Positions 53,898 to 63,896 of a stretch of 64,000 bases of DNA are shown piece by piece (the first letter of the stretch is position 1; every line of letters begins with the position of its first letter). Origin of the DNA: Planctomycetota bacterium (lineage in GTDB: Bacteria > Planctomycetota > UBA8742 > UBA2392). The stretch lies in assembly GCA_027493625.1 (NCBI GenBank), contig JAOSKM010000003.1, forward strand, positions 434,001-498,000, in the 5' to 3' direction. Made by a program: the position numbers and the translations under genes. Under the pieces are notes generated by a model, which was given only the letters and a program-made list of their open reading frames with translations, made no database searches and was not told the origin of the DNA.

Positions 53898-55807
53898 ATG
53901 CCTACGCACAACACCGCCCTCTGGCGTTCCACCTACCTGCTGGGTGTCGCGCTGCTGCTGCCCATCGGCACCATCGTGCTGGTGACCTACTACTTCGCGC
54001 GCATGAACCCCTTCGCGCCCGAGGTCAAGTCCGACCCCTGGGCCTTCGCGATCATCGCCATGGCCGGCGGCCTGTCCGCCCTGATGGCCACCCTGCTGGC
54101 CCTGTTCGCCAGCGCCACCTACCGCGCGCGCGTGCGCTTCGAGGCCGAGTACCGCCAGCTGCAGCGCTACCTGAACGAAGACGTCGCCCGCGACCGCACC
54201 CGCCTGATCCGCAACCTCGACCTCGTCTCCGCGGCCCAGCAGGTCAGCATGGCCATCAAGCAGGAGACCGAGTTCGAGCGCATCCTCTCGGTGGTGCTCG
54301 AGCAGCTTGAGCACTTCGCGCGCTCCGACTCGATTACCGTGTTCACCATCGACGAGCAGGGCAAACCCGCCGCCCGCGCCGAGCGTCGCCACGGCGTCGA
54401 CCGCTTCCCCCGGCACTCACCCAGGACAGCATCGAATGCTCGCTGGTGGACGAAGCGGTGCGCATCGGGCGCCATGTGCGCGAACTCAATGAAACCACCG
54501 GCGAGTTCGTGCTGGCCGTCTACTTCGGAACCCCGGAAGGCGCGCGCGGCGTGGTACGCATCGCCCGCAACGTCGCCGACGAGCCCGACTTCAGCGAAGA
54601 GATGCCCGCCTACGAGCAGGCGGTGGGTCAGCTGGTGCGCATGGTCAGCCTGGGCCTGAAGACCGCCAGCATGTGGGACCGTGCCATCAAGGACGAAAAG
54701 ACCGGCCTGTACAACGCCAACCACTACCAGGACCAGATGAAGCGCCAGGTGGCGATCGCCCAGCGCACCGGCGCGCCCCTGAGCCTGATCATGATGGACA
54801 TCGACAAGTTCAAGCACATCAACGACACCTACGGCCACCTCGCCGGCGACACCGTACTGGCCGAGGTTTCGGCCATCCTCAAGCGCGAGGCGCGCGAGAG
54901 CGACACCCCCTACCGCTACGGCGGCGAAGAGCTCTGCATCGTGTGCTGCGGCACCAGCGAGGAAGACGCCGCCAAGGCCGCCGAGCGCATGCGCCACAAG
55001 ATCGCCTGCACCGAGTTCCATGACGATCGCGGCCGCCTGCTGCCGATCAGCGCCAGCTTCGGCGTGGCCGAGTTCGACCCCGCCCACATGCACAGCGAGA
55101 AAGACCTGAAGGAAGCCTGTGACCGCGCCCTGTACGTGGCCAAGGAAAACGGCCGCAACCTGGTGGTGGTGCACGCCGGTTCCGAGCAGTTCCACAAGCT
55201 GGAGCGCAGCGGCGACGCCAACAAGGAAGTGAAGCGCCGGCTGGGCCTGGCGGGCGACAACTCGCCGCTGGACGGCGACCGCGACCCCGCGCCGATCGCC
55301 GACGAGAAACAGGCCTCGGCCCGGGCGCTGCTGGGCGAAAGCATCGACAAGCTGGCGACCGGCCTCGCAGAAGTCGTCGGCAGCGACAGCGACCGCGCCC
55401 GGGTGGTGGACACCGTGGTGCGCGAGGCCGCCGAATTCCTGACCCGCAACCTCAGCGCGCGGCTGGGCGAAGAGCCCGGCCTGAAGCGGGCCGCCCCGGA
55501 GCCCGAGCCCGCGGACAAGCCCAAGCGCAAACGGGCCCGCCGCAAGACGCCGCCCATGGAACAGCCGGCGCAGGCCGAGGGCGCTCCCGCTGCAGCCCCA
55601 AAGCCGAAGCGTCGCCGCAAGAGCAAGAAAGAGCAGCAGGCCGAGGAAGCGGCGGCGGCGCTGAAGAAGCTGCAGGCCGAAGAGGATGCGCAACTCAGCG
55701 CAGACTCGGACCGGCTGGATTACCTGACCGACGACGAGGGCGAGCAGCTCGCCCGCGGCGAGGCGCCCAGCAAGCGGCTGCGCAAGGCTGCACGCAAATC
55801 GGCGTAG
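53898..55807 (+). CDS. Membrane diguanylate cyclase with GAF-like domain (one-base frameshift)
   Basis: About 636 residues after adding one C to the C5 run near 54414, which joins RFP to PALTQDSIECSLVDEAVRIG. Two transmembrane helices at the start, a GAF-like region, then a GGDEF domain: MMDIDKFKHINDTYGHLAGD, the catalytic RYGGEELCIV, and an inhibitory-site RxxD (RESD) five residues before the motif. It makes c-di-GMP. A 200-residue basic/alanine-rich C-terminal extension (KRKRARRK, PKRRRKSKKEQ) follows, unusual for this family; it may bind nucleic acid. Confidence 0.85.
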
Positions 55808-56080
55808 CCGTTCAGGGCTGCGCTTTCACGCATTCGCAACCTCCCACGTCCGTTTGCGCATGTGCGAATACGCAATATTCTGCGAGTTTTTGATAACCAC
55901 AGTTATCGCCTAATCGCAAGATTCGTGTAAACGTTATACGCCGCATTCCGGGTGCGCTGACGCCGCGCCGCGCCCGCCAACCGGCCTGCTGGGCTGGTTT
56001 GCGGTCTCTGCTGTGCCGTTGGCACGGGCATTGCATTGCCCCGGGGTGGAATTCCTTTCTGCACCACTCTGGAGAGCCCG

Positions 56081-58322
56081 ATGCGACACACCCTCACACT
56101 CCTGGCTGCGGCCCTGATGCTGCCCGCCCTGTTCCTCCTTGTCGGCCCCGGCTCCGCCGGCGCGCAGGACGTCACCGCCGAGGTGCCGGCCGACGCGCTG
56201 CCCCTGGTGGCACTGAAACTGTCGCCTGAAACGAACGCGCACGGTCTTGCGGCTGAGCACGGCGCCAGGCTGCGCCATGCGATCGGCAGCCTGCGTGACT
56301 GGTGGCTGCTGGAGTTCCCCGATGCTGCGGCGGCCCACGCGGCCTTGCCGCTGCTGCTGGGCGACGAACGGGTTGAGCAGGCGCAGCTCCAGTACCGGCA
56401 AGCCATGCATTACCGCACCAATGACCCGCTGTTCGGCTCGCAGTGGCACCTCAAGAAGACCGGCGCCGCCAGCGTGGATATCAACGCCGAGGCCGCCTGG
56501 AACGCGGGCTTCACCGGTGCGGGCGTGAAGCTGATGGTGTGCGACGACTCGCTGCAGCACACCCACCCGGACCTGTCGCCCAACTACAACGCGGCCGACA
56601 GCTACGACTACGCCGACAACGACGGCGACCCCGCGCCCATGTCGTCGCAGGAGCAGCACGGCACCTGCACCAGCGGCATGGCGGCCGCGCGCGGCAACAA
56701 CGGCCTGGGTGTCAGCGGCGTGGCCTACGAAGCCAGCCTGTCGGGCATCCGCATGGACGCCAGCTTCCCGGACGCCGCGGTGGCCAGCGCCGAAAGCCAC
56801 CACAACACGGCGATCGACATTTACAGCAACAGCTGGGGCCCCGGACCCTGGGAGCCGATGGGGGCCTTGACGCGTCAAGCCATCCTGGACGGCATCGCCA
56901 ACGGGCGCGGAGGCAAGGGCTGCGTGTTCGTGTGGGCCTGCGGCAACGGGGCGCTACTGGGGCGACAACGGCAACAACGACCCCTTCCAGGTGATGCCCG
57001 AGACCATCAGCGTCAGCAGCATCGCGATCGACGGCCTGGTCGCCGACCACAGCGAAAAGGGCGCCTGCATCCTGGTGTGCGCGCCGGCCGGAGTCAGCAG
57101 CGGCGGCATGTCAGGCGCGGGCGGCAACCTGGTGATCACGGACCGCACCGGCAGCGACGGCTACGGCGGCCTGGCTGACCCCGACTACACCAACGCGTTC
57201 GGCGGCACCAGCGCCAGCTGCCCGACCGTGGCCGGCGTGTGCGCGCTGATGCTGCAGGCCAATCCCAACCTGACCTGGCGCGACGTGCAGCATATCCTGG
57301 TGCGCTCGGCCAACTCCACCAACGGCGTGCAAGCCAGCGGCTGGGGCACGAACGGCGCGAACCGCCGCATCCACGACACGCTCGGCTTCGGCTGCGTCGA
57401 TGCCGGCGCCGCGACAACACTGGCCCAGACCTGGACCAACGTGCCCGCCCGCCAGCTCGTGCAGACGACCGCGGACGCCGCGGGCGCGGCGATCCCGGAC
57501 GGCACCGGCGCGACGCTCACCCGCACCATCACCTGCAGCCATCACATGGACCTCGAACACGTGATGATCGACTTCCAGTCCAACCACCCCTACTGGAACG
57601 ACCTGGAGATCACCTTGACCTCGCCCAGCGGCACGGCCAACAAGCTGACCGAGTCCGTGCAGGGCTTCCCCATGCCGGGCCAGAACTACGCGCCGGCCGG
57701 CGGCAGCTGGCAGTTCATGACCGTGCGCTGCTGGGATGAGGACGCGGCCGGCACCTGGACGCTGAGCGTGAAAGACCTGTCGCCCGGCGCCAGCGGCTCG
57801 CTGAGCTCGTGGCGCCTCAGCTTCTATGGCACCAACAGCACGCCGGTGACGCCCACGCCGACCATCACGGTCAATCCCGGCAGCCTCAGCCTGGTGGCCG
57901 CCGACGCCGTGACGATCAGCCCGGTGAAAAGCTACACGGTCAGCGGCAGCAACCTGGGCGCCGACGTGGATGTGCTGGCGCCCAGCGGCTTCGAGATCGC
58001 GACCTCGGCCGGCGGCCCATGGCTCAGCAGCCTGACGCTGGCCCACAGCGGCGGTACGCTGGCGGCAACCACGGTGCACGTGCGCTTCGACCCCAACCTG
58101 ACCGGGGGCATGGCGGTGAGCGGCGCCATCAGCCACACCAGCGCCGGCGCGGCCGGCAAGACGGTCAACCTCAGCGGCAACATCGGCGGCACCGGCGGCA
58201 CGCCGCCCACGGGCGGCAGTTCAGCGGGTGGCGGCGGTTGCAGCACGGCACCGGCGGGGGCGCCGATCGCGCTGCTGTTGCTGGCGCTGGCGGCGGTCCG
58301 CAGGCGAAAAAGTCTCGCGTAG
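56081..58322 (+). CDS. Kexin-like secreted subtilase with P-domain and MYXO-CTERM-like tail (one-base frameshift)
   Basis: About 746 residues after removing one G from the G4 run near 56950, which gives GNGRYWGDNGNN. Signal peptide (ends SAGAQ), propeptide, and S8 protease domain with Asp in KLMVCDDSLQ, His in QEQHGTCTSGMAAARG and Ser in FGGTSASCPTVAGV. A P/Homo-B domain follows (HMDLEHVMIDFQSNHPYWND, TWTLSVKDLSPG), then a beta-sandwich and the tail GGGCSTAP, helix PIALLLLALAAV, RRRK. Likely matures after export and is sorted by the Cys-helix-Arg tail. Confidence 0.9.
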
Positions 58323-58357
58323 TGAGCAGCGTGGTGAGATCAGACTGGAAACGAGAA

Positions 58358-58393
58358 GTGGGCCCGACAGGATTGTCGGGCCCACCCAGTTTT
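58358..58393 (+). terminator. Bidirectional terminator
   Basis: GTGGGCCCGACA-GGAT-TGTCGGGCCCAC followed by CCAGTTTT, between converging genes. Confidence 0.85.
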
Positions 58394-58408
58394 CATGCTG
58401 GCGTCAGC

Positions 58409-59131
58409 CTAGTCTTCGCCCTCTTCCTTCTTTTCCTTCTTGTCTTCCTTCTGCTCGGGCTCGGCCTGCCTGGCCTTGCCTTCGTAGTGATAGTCCGTGG
58501 CGGTCTTGATGCGCAGCTCTTCGCTGGTCTTCTTCCAGGCTTCCAGCTGCTTTTCGTCCAGCACTTCTTCCTTCTTCAGTTTCTCGTCGGAGGCGTCCCA
58601 GATCTTCTTGAGCTTCTCCTGGTGTACGCGCTTTTCGGCCTCCAGCTTTTCGCTGTTCTCGAGGTACTTCTTATAGAGCACCGAATAGCGCTTGTCCTCT
58701 TTCTCGCTGTCTTCCCAGGCGCCGCGCACGTTGCTCTTGAACTTGCTGCGCTTGGCCTTGTCCTCAAGGCCCAGTTCGTCCATCACTTCATCGAGGGTTT
58801 CGTCTTTGATCGCCCGGCTGACGGTTTCTCCCGGCTCCGGCAGTTCGTCAGCCGCGTCGCCGCCGGCGATCGCAATTCCGTCTTCCTCTTCGCCGTTGCG
58901 CTTGGCCTCGCGTTCTTCCTTGGCTGCTTCGCGGGCTTCCTCGCGTTCCTCTTTCTCGGCGTTCTTCTGGGCCTTTTTGGCCTGCTGTTCTCCGGCCTTC
59001 TGGGCTTTCTCGTTGGCCTTTTTGTAGGTGTTCTTGTTCTTGCGCCAGCCGGTGCCGACGCCCTGGGCGGTCAGGTCGGCCGCGAACGCAACCAGCATCA
59101 CGACGGCCAGCACAGTAAGGAAGCGTTTCAT
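58409..59131 (-). CDS. Secreted KEKE-type helical protein, copy 1
   Basis: 240 residues from ATG 59131. A signal peptide (ends DLTAQ) is followed by lysine/glutamate-rich helix (NKNTYKKANEKAQKAGEQQ) and a domain shared with the gene at 60587-61324: LGLEDKAKRSKF, WEDSEKEDKR, VLDEKQLEAWKKTSEELR and TATD. The C-terminus is KEKE-like (KEDKKEKKEEGED). No family recognised; the paralogue lies about 1.5 kb away on the same strand, with a lipoprotein gene between on the other strand. Confidence 0.75.
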   Translation of the reverse strand: MKRFLTVLAVVMLVAFAADLTAQGVGTGWRKNKNTYKKANEKAQKAGEQQAKKAQKNAEKEEREEAREAAKEEREAKRNGEEEDGIAIAGGDAADELPEPGETVSRAIKDETLDEVMDELGLEDKAKRSKFKSNVRGAWEDSEKEDKRYSVLYKKYLENSEKLEAEKRVHQEKLKKIWDASDEKLKKEEVLDEKQLEAWKKTSEELRIKTATDYHYEGKARQAEPEQKEDKKEKKEEGED

Positions 59132-59278
59132 GGGATGCTCCAGTGACAGGGTATGGGCCATTACACACGCAGGCGGTATGCCGGTTGCGGGAATTCAGGC
59201 AAATCCGGAAGCAATCCGCCGGCCGGTGGATTCCCCGGTTCCTGGCACTAGCATGGGGCTTTCGAGCGAGACTACCGC

Positions 59279-60485
59279 ATGAAGCGTCTGTTGATCCTGT
59301 TTGCCCTGGGCCTGCTGGCCGCGTGCAGCAACCCGGACACCCGGCCCGACAACCAGCCGGCCTGCAACCCGCCGGAGAACCCGCCGGCCAATCAGCCTGA
59401 ACCCGAACCGGAGCCCGAGCCCGAGCCGGCGCCAACCCGCGGCAAGCTGGAAGACCCCAAGGCGCCGGAACAGACCCGCGCTCTCGACCTGATCGAGAAA
59501 GTCACCGGCATGAAGTTCAAGGTGCGCCCGCCGGTCTACGTCTACACGCCCGAAGAACTGGCCGAAGAGATCAAGAGCTGGGGCGATGGCGGCTTCACAC
59601 CCGAGAACATCCTGGGCTTCTACAAGTTCGACACCAAGGCCTTCTACCTGGTGCCCGAGGCGGCCGGCAACAAGCGCGCGTTCGGCCTGCGCATCCACGA
59701 GGCCACCCACGCGCTGCAGGACCAGTACTACGACCTGACCAAGCTGCACGCAGTGCCGACCACCACCGACGGCGACTACGCGCTGCTGGCGCTGATTGAA
59801 GGCCAGGCCGTGCAGGTGATGATCGACGCCCTGATCGACGAGCAGCCGCACGTGGCCTTCATCAGCAAGGCACGCGCGCCCGAGGGCAGCACCGACCCCA
59901 ACGCCTATCGCTCGGTCTACGTCTACGCGCAGGGCACGGCCTTCGTGCAGGCGCTGAAGGAGGTGGCTGGCTACAAGGCCGTCGACGCGGCGTTCAAGGA
60001 CCTGCCGGTCAGCAGCGAGCAGGTGCTGCACCCCGAGAAGTACACCGGCGAGAAGCGCGAGTTGCCGGACCGCATCGAGCCCGACCTGGAGGCGCTCAAG
60101 GCCGCGCTGCCCGAGGGGGTATGTGCTGGGCAAGCCGGACAGCCTGGGCGAGTTCGAGACGCGGCTGGTGTTCGTCCAGCAGGAGGCGACCGTGGCGGAA
60201 TCAGAACAGATCGCCGCGGGCTGGGGCGGCGACTGGATGATCGAGGCAAGCAAGGGCGAGCAGAAGCTGAGCCTCTGGATCACCACCTGGGACACGGAAG
60301 CCGATGGCGAGGAATTCATGGACGCGCTGAAGCATCTGCCGGACCTCCGCGCATGGACGCGCATCGAGGCGGACAAACGGGCGATCTACGTGCTGCGCGG
60401 CAGCCCTGAGGTGGATGAGGCAACGCTGGAGGCCGTCATCGCGGCGATGCAGAAGGCAAAGATCAGTTATCACGATGCGGAGTAG
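59279..60485 (+). CDS. Lipoprotein with HEATH metallopeptidase-like motif (one-base frameshift)
   Basis: About 401 residues after removing one G from the G5 run at 60114-60118, which gives PEGYVLGKPDSLGEF. A lipoprotein signal (LLAAC) and Pro/Glu linker precede a domain with GLRIHEATHALQDQYYDL, a HExxH zinc-site pattern, and later ALIEGQAVQVMID. The C-terminal part (SLWITTWDTEADGEEFMDAL, WTRIEADKRAIYVLRGS) is a small alpha/beta domain. Probably a periplasmic or surface zinc metalloprotease-like protein; activity is inferred from the motif only. Confidence 0.75.
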
Positions 60486-60487
60486 GT

Positions 60488-60536
60488 GGAGCGCGGGCCT
60501 CCGGCCCGCACGATGCGGACGGGACGTCCGCGCTCC
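60488..60536. repeat. GC-rich palindrome GGAGCGCGGGC
   Basis: GGAGCGCGGGCCTCCGGCCC and inverse GGACGTCCGCGCTCC, right after the stop of the preceding gene. Confidence 0.7.
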
Positions 60537-60542
60537 AAAACA

Positions 60543-60568
60543 AAGCGGGCCCCGATCGGGGCCCGCTT
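60543..60568. terminator. Bidirectional hairpin
   Basis: AAGCGGGCCCCGATCGGGGCCCGCTT, a perfect 26-bp palindrome between converging genes. Confidence 0.8.
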
Positions 60569-60586
60569 GTTCGTTGGTCTGAAGGA

Positions 60587-61324
60587 TTACTCTTCTTCCT
60601 TCTTTTCCTTCTCAGCGCCTTCTTCTTCCTTCTTTTCCTTCTTCACTTCGTTGTCGCCGCCGCCCTGGCCGCCCTTGGCCCACTTGCTGGCCTGGTCTTT
60701 CCACTCGGCGACCTTGCGGGCGCGGATTTCATCCTGGCGCGCGCTCTTGTCGGTGGCGGTTTCCTTGCGCAGATCCTCGGTGTTCTTCTTGAACTTCTCG
60801 AGCTGCTCTTCGTCCAGGACGCCCTTCTTCAGCTGCGACTCGTCAGCCTCCGCCCAGCCCTTGTCCAGCTTTTCCTTGTGCTCAGCCTTGGCCTTTTCAA
60901 GGGCCTTTTCGTCGCTCTTGACCTTCTTGTGTTCCTTGGCCCAGCGGGCGTCTTCCTTCTCGGCCTTCTCCCAGCCTTGCTTGCCGTACTTGATGAACTC
61001 CTTGCGCAGCTTTTTGTCCTCGAGCCCGAGCTTGTCGGCCTCTTCCTCGAGGCGCTTCTCCTTGTCGTCGCTCTTCACCGTGTCGCCCGGCAGCACGCGC
61101 TCTTCGGTGCCGTCTTCACCCCAGCCGATTTCATCTTCGGCCTTCTTGCGCCAGTCGTCGGCGCCGCCGCCCTGACCGCCGCCCTGGCCCTGGCCGGGCT
61201 GGCCGGCCGGTCCCTTGTAGCCGCCCTTGCCCCAGTTGCCCTTGCCGCCTTTGCCCTGCGCGACCAGCGGCGCGCCGAAGGCGAAAGCCACGGCGACGAA
61301 AGCAATCACGAACCATTTGTACAT
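60587..61324 (-). CDS. Secreted KEKE-type helical protein, copy 2
   Basis: 245 residues with a signal peptide (ends PLVAQ) and a glycine-rich linker (KGGKGNWGKGG) in place of the charged helix of copy 1. The shared domain is clear: LGLEDKKLRKEF, WEKAEKEDARW, LKKGVLDEEQLEKFKKNTEDLR, TATD. The tail is KEKE-rich (EVKKEKKEEEGAEKEKKEEE). Both copies look like a small secreted gene family of unknown function. Confidence 0.75.
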   Translation of the reverse strand: MYKWFVIAFVAVAFAFGAPLVAQGKGGKGNWGKGGYKGPAGQPGQGQGGGQGGGADDWRKKAEDEIGWGEDGTEERVLPGDTVKSDDKEKRLEEEADKLGLEDKKLRKEFIKYGKQGWEKAEKEDARWAKEHKKVKSDEKALEKAKAEHKEKLDKGWAEADESQLKKGVLDEEQLEKFKKNTEDLRKETATDKSARQDEIRARKVAEWKDQASKWAKGGQGGGDNEVKKEKKEEEGAEKEKKEEE

Positions 61325-61478
61325 GTCCGCACCTCAATTTTGGTTGGCGTCTGATCGGCGAATTGCCACTAGTTAGTGCTTCCAGAACGGAAACCCTTTC
61401 ACACAATCCGCCAACGCATAAGTGGCTCATTTGCATGCACTTACGCCGCCGGCTGCGCGTTCTCCACACTTCCGTGCA

Positions 61479-61668
61479 TGTAAAACACGAAGAAACGAAG
61501 AAGCGAAGTTGGTCAGGATGGGCAGGAGGATAGAGGACGTGAACTCAAGGTACCCCTCGCCATTGGCAGCCTTGGTCGGTTCCCTTCCTGTCCATCCTGA
61601 CAAACAATACTGCAACGCAGAACGGCAAGAGGCTGAGTCGTGGAGTACGGCTTCGCTTCTTCGTGTTT
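61479..61668. repeat. Palindromic repeat family C with GTCAGGATGG motif
   Basis: AAAACACGAAGAAACGAAGA, TTGGTCAGGATGGGCAGGA on the left; CCTGTCCATCCTGACAA and CTTCGCTTCTTCGTGTTT on the right. The gap 61325-61718 holds nothing else that I can see. Confidence 0.8.
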
Positions 61669-61718
61669 AGCCGCCTGCACTTACTGCCACACAGCCGGCT
61701 TCAGGTTATGCTGCCGCC

Positions 61719-61955
61719 ATGGGTGACTCGCGCAAACCGGCTATGGTCCTTCTCGTTATCAGCATCGTGCTGCTGGCCGCGGCCACGGCCGTGGTCGTCA
61801 CCGAAATGCGCGGCAGCGACCAGTTTCCCTGGGGGATTCACCTGATCACCATCCCGGCCGTCTTCCTGCTGGGCCTGATCGCGGGCTGGGTGATGCGCGA
61901 ACGCCAGGCGGCCGAAGAGAAGGCGCGGGCCGAGATCGAGAAGGGCGATGGCTGA
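61719..61955 (+). CDS. Small two-helix membrane protein
   Basis: 78 residues with two transmembrane helices (AMVLLVISIVLLAAATAVVV and GIHLITIPAVFLLGLIAGWVM) and a charged C-terminal helix, resembling the LapA/DUF1049-like layout. The stop overlaps the start of the HAD gene by eight bases, so the two are co-translated. Function unknown. Confidence 0.7.
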   Translation: MGDSRKPAMVLLVISIVLLAAATAVVVTEMRGSDQFPWGIHLITIPAVFLLGLIAGWVMRERQAAEEKARAEIEKGDG

Positions 61956-62680
61956 AACCCTGCGGGCGATCTTTTTTTGACATCGACGACACGCTGTACT
62001 CGACCAGCGAGTTCGCGGCGCTGGCGCGTCGCAATGCGATCGAGAACATGCGCGCCCACGGCTTCCGCATGGCCACGGAAGACGCCCTGCGCGAGCTGGC
62101 GGAGATCGTGGTCGAGTTCAGCAGCAACTACGAGCACCACTTCGACAAGCTGCTGCGCCGCGTGCCCAAACACTACTGGGAAGGCGTCAGCGAAACCGTG
62201 CTGGTGGCGGCCGCGGTGGTCGGCTACCACGAGACCAAGTTCCGCGAGCTGCGTCCCTACGAGGACGCCGTGGACGTGCTGAAGCTGCTGCGCAAACAGA
62301 CCGAGCTGAAGCTGGGCGTAATCACCAGCGGCCTGGCGCTCAAGCAGGCGGAAAAGCTGGTGCGATTGGGCGTGGTGAACCTGTTCGAGCCGCAGGGAAT
62401 ATTCATCAGCGACGAAATCGGCATCAGCAAGCCCAACCCGAAGCTGTACCTGCGCGCCTGCGCGGCGTTCGGCGTGCGCCCCAGCGAGGCGATCTACGTG
62501 GGCGACCGCCCGAAGCTGGACGTGGACCCGTGCAACCGCATCGGCATGATCACGGTATTGAACCGGCGCACATCACGGACGTTCGAGCCGGGCGAAACCC
62601 AGCCCGATCACGAGATCCACAACTTCTTCGACCTGCTGGATTTCCTGAAGAGCCGCTTCGGCATTGAAGTCAGCCACTGA
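61948..62680 (+). CDS. HAD-superfamily (subfamily IA) hydrolase (one-base frameshift)
   Basis: 243 residues after removing one T from the T7 run at 61971-61977, which gives AETLRAIFFDIDDTLYSTSEF. Motif I DIDDT with catalytic Asp, motif II LGVITSGL, the lysine motif GISKPNPKLYLRA and motif IV YVGDRPKLDVDPC are complete. It is similar to the TIGR02253-type phosphatases. Substrate unknown. Confidence 0.85.
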
Positions 62681-62730
62681 AGCTTTCCGGCGGCTGCCTT
62701 GGACTCGGCCCGCACAGGCGCCGAACGGCA

Positions 62731-62754
62731 ACCGCCGCCCGGCCGGGCGGCGGT
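62731..62754. terminator. Hairpin between HAD and infC ends
   Basis: ACCGCCGCCCGGCCGGGCGGCGGT, perfect palindrome between converging genes; no long T-run. Confidence 0.45.
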
Positions 62755-62777
62755 GCTGAGAAAACTGGAGGTCAGGC

Positions 62778-63461
62778 TCAGTTGCTGCCGGCCTTTTCGG
62801 GCTGGGGCTGCGCCTTGGCTGCCTGTTCGCGCGCGGCCTTGGCCTTGGCGATCGCCTCCGCGGCTGCCTTTTCCTTGGCGGCCTCGGCCTGCTTCTTGCG
62901 GGCGTTGCGTTCTTCGGGCGTGAGTGGCGTCAGCAGCAGGTGCATGCGCTTGCCTTCACGGCGAATCGGCGACTCGACCTTGCTGTAGTCCTTCAGGTCT
63001 TCGATGAAGCGCTTGAGCAGTTCCTCTCCGCGTTCGACGTGGGCCATTTCACGGCCCTTGAACCAGACCTGGATCAGCACCTTGTCGCCCTTTTCGATGA
63101 AGCTCTTGGATTTCTTGAGCGCCACCTGCAGGTCGTGCTCGGCGGTGTTGGGGTGCAGGCGCACACCCTTCACCTTGGCCTGGTGGGCCTTGCTGCCCTT
63201 CTGCTTCTTCTTGAGGGTGTACTTGTACTGCCCGTAGTTCATGATCTTGCAGACGGGCGGACGGGCGGTCGGCGACACTTCCACGAGGTCAAGCCCGGCC
63301 TCTTCGGCCATACGCAGGGCGGCATCGGTGTCGATTTCGCCGTGGTTGACGCCTTCATGGTCAATCAACTGCACGCGCGGGATGCGGATGCGGCGGTTGA
63401 TGCGGTGATCGGCACTTCCTTTGGCAGCCGGTGCTGGCGGCGGACGACGCTTCGACTTCAT
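62778..63461 (-). CDS. infC: Translation initiation factor IF-3
   Basis: 227 residues. IF3 N-domain (INRRIRIPRVQLIDHEGVNH, LDLVEVSPTARPPVCKIMNY, GQYKYTLKKKQK) and C-domain (GVRLHPNTAEHDLQVALKKS, VLIQVWFKGREMAHVERG) are complete. A C-terminal Lys/Ala/Gln-rich extension of about 45 residues is added. The start is ATG, not the autoregulated AUU of E. coli. It is not next to rpmI-rplT, which lie 15 kb away on the other strand. Confidence 0.96.
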   Translation of the reverse strand: MKSKRRPPPAPAAKGSADHRINRRIRIPRVQLIDHEGVNHGEIDTDAALRMAEEAGLDLVEVSPTARPPVCKIMNYGQYKYTLKKKQKGSKAHQAKVKGVRLHPNTAEHDLQVALKKSKSFIEKGDKVLIQVWFKGREMAHVERGEELLKRFIEDLKDYSKVESPIRREGKRMHLLLTPLTPEERNARKKQAEAAKEKAAAEAIAKAKAAREQAAKAQPQPEKAGSN

Positions 63462-63740
63462 AGACTCCTTCGGGTTTCCTCAAAACGCAGCTTGAAATAT
63501 AGCAGCCGTGCCCTCAGCCACAACCGGCGGCGGGAAAAATGCACCGGGCCGGCTCAATGAGCCGGCCCGGAAGGGGATTTCGAGGCGCAGGCGAACAGAG
63601 ATAACTTCCGTCCCCCTTAAAAACGAAAGTCCCGATCCCGCCCGCCTGCGCGAACCGTCCCGAAACCGGGTTCCCCCCCTTAAAGGAAACCAGCATACTC
63701 GGGCCGGCAAAATCTTTCGTTGTCAACGCCTGAACTATAC
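63462..63740 (-). promoter_or_regulatory. Probable structured leader of infC
   Basis: On the minus strand a TTGACA (63730-63725) is followed by a leader with several pairable blocks: GCGCAGGCG with CGCCTGCGC, and the hairpin GGGCCGGCTCA-TTGAGCCGGCCC followed by GGTGCATTTTT about 80 bp before infC. This looks like an attenuator, but no -10 at normal spacing is visible. No gene is seen in 63462-63896. Confidence 0.35.
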
Positions 63741-63896
63741 CTCGCCCTTTGTCATCGCAGGGTCATTTCTACCGATTCCTGAAACTTTCCGCGGGAAACA
63801 CGCAAAGCGTTCCGCAGCCGATTGCGAATCGGCGAAAACCGGCATTTGCTGCAGCGCCCCCACCGCCCGCGCCGATACAGCCCGGGAGGCATCGCC

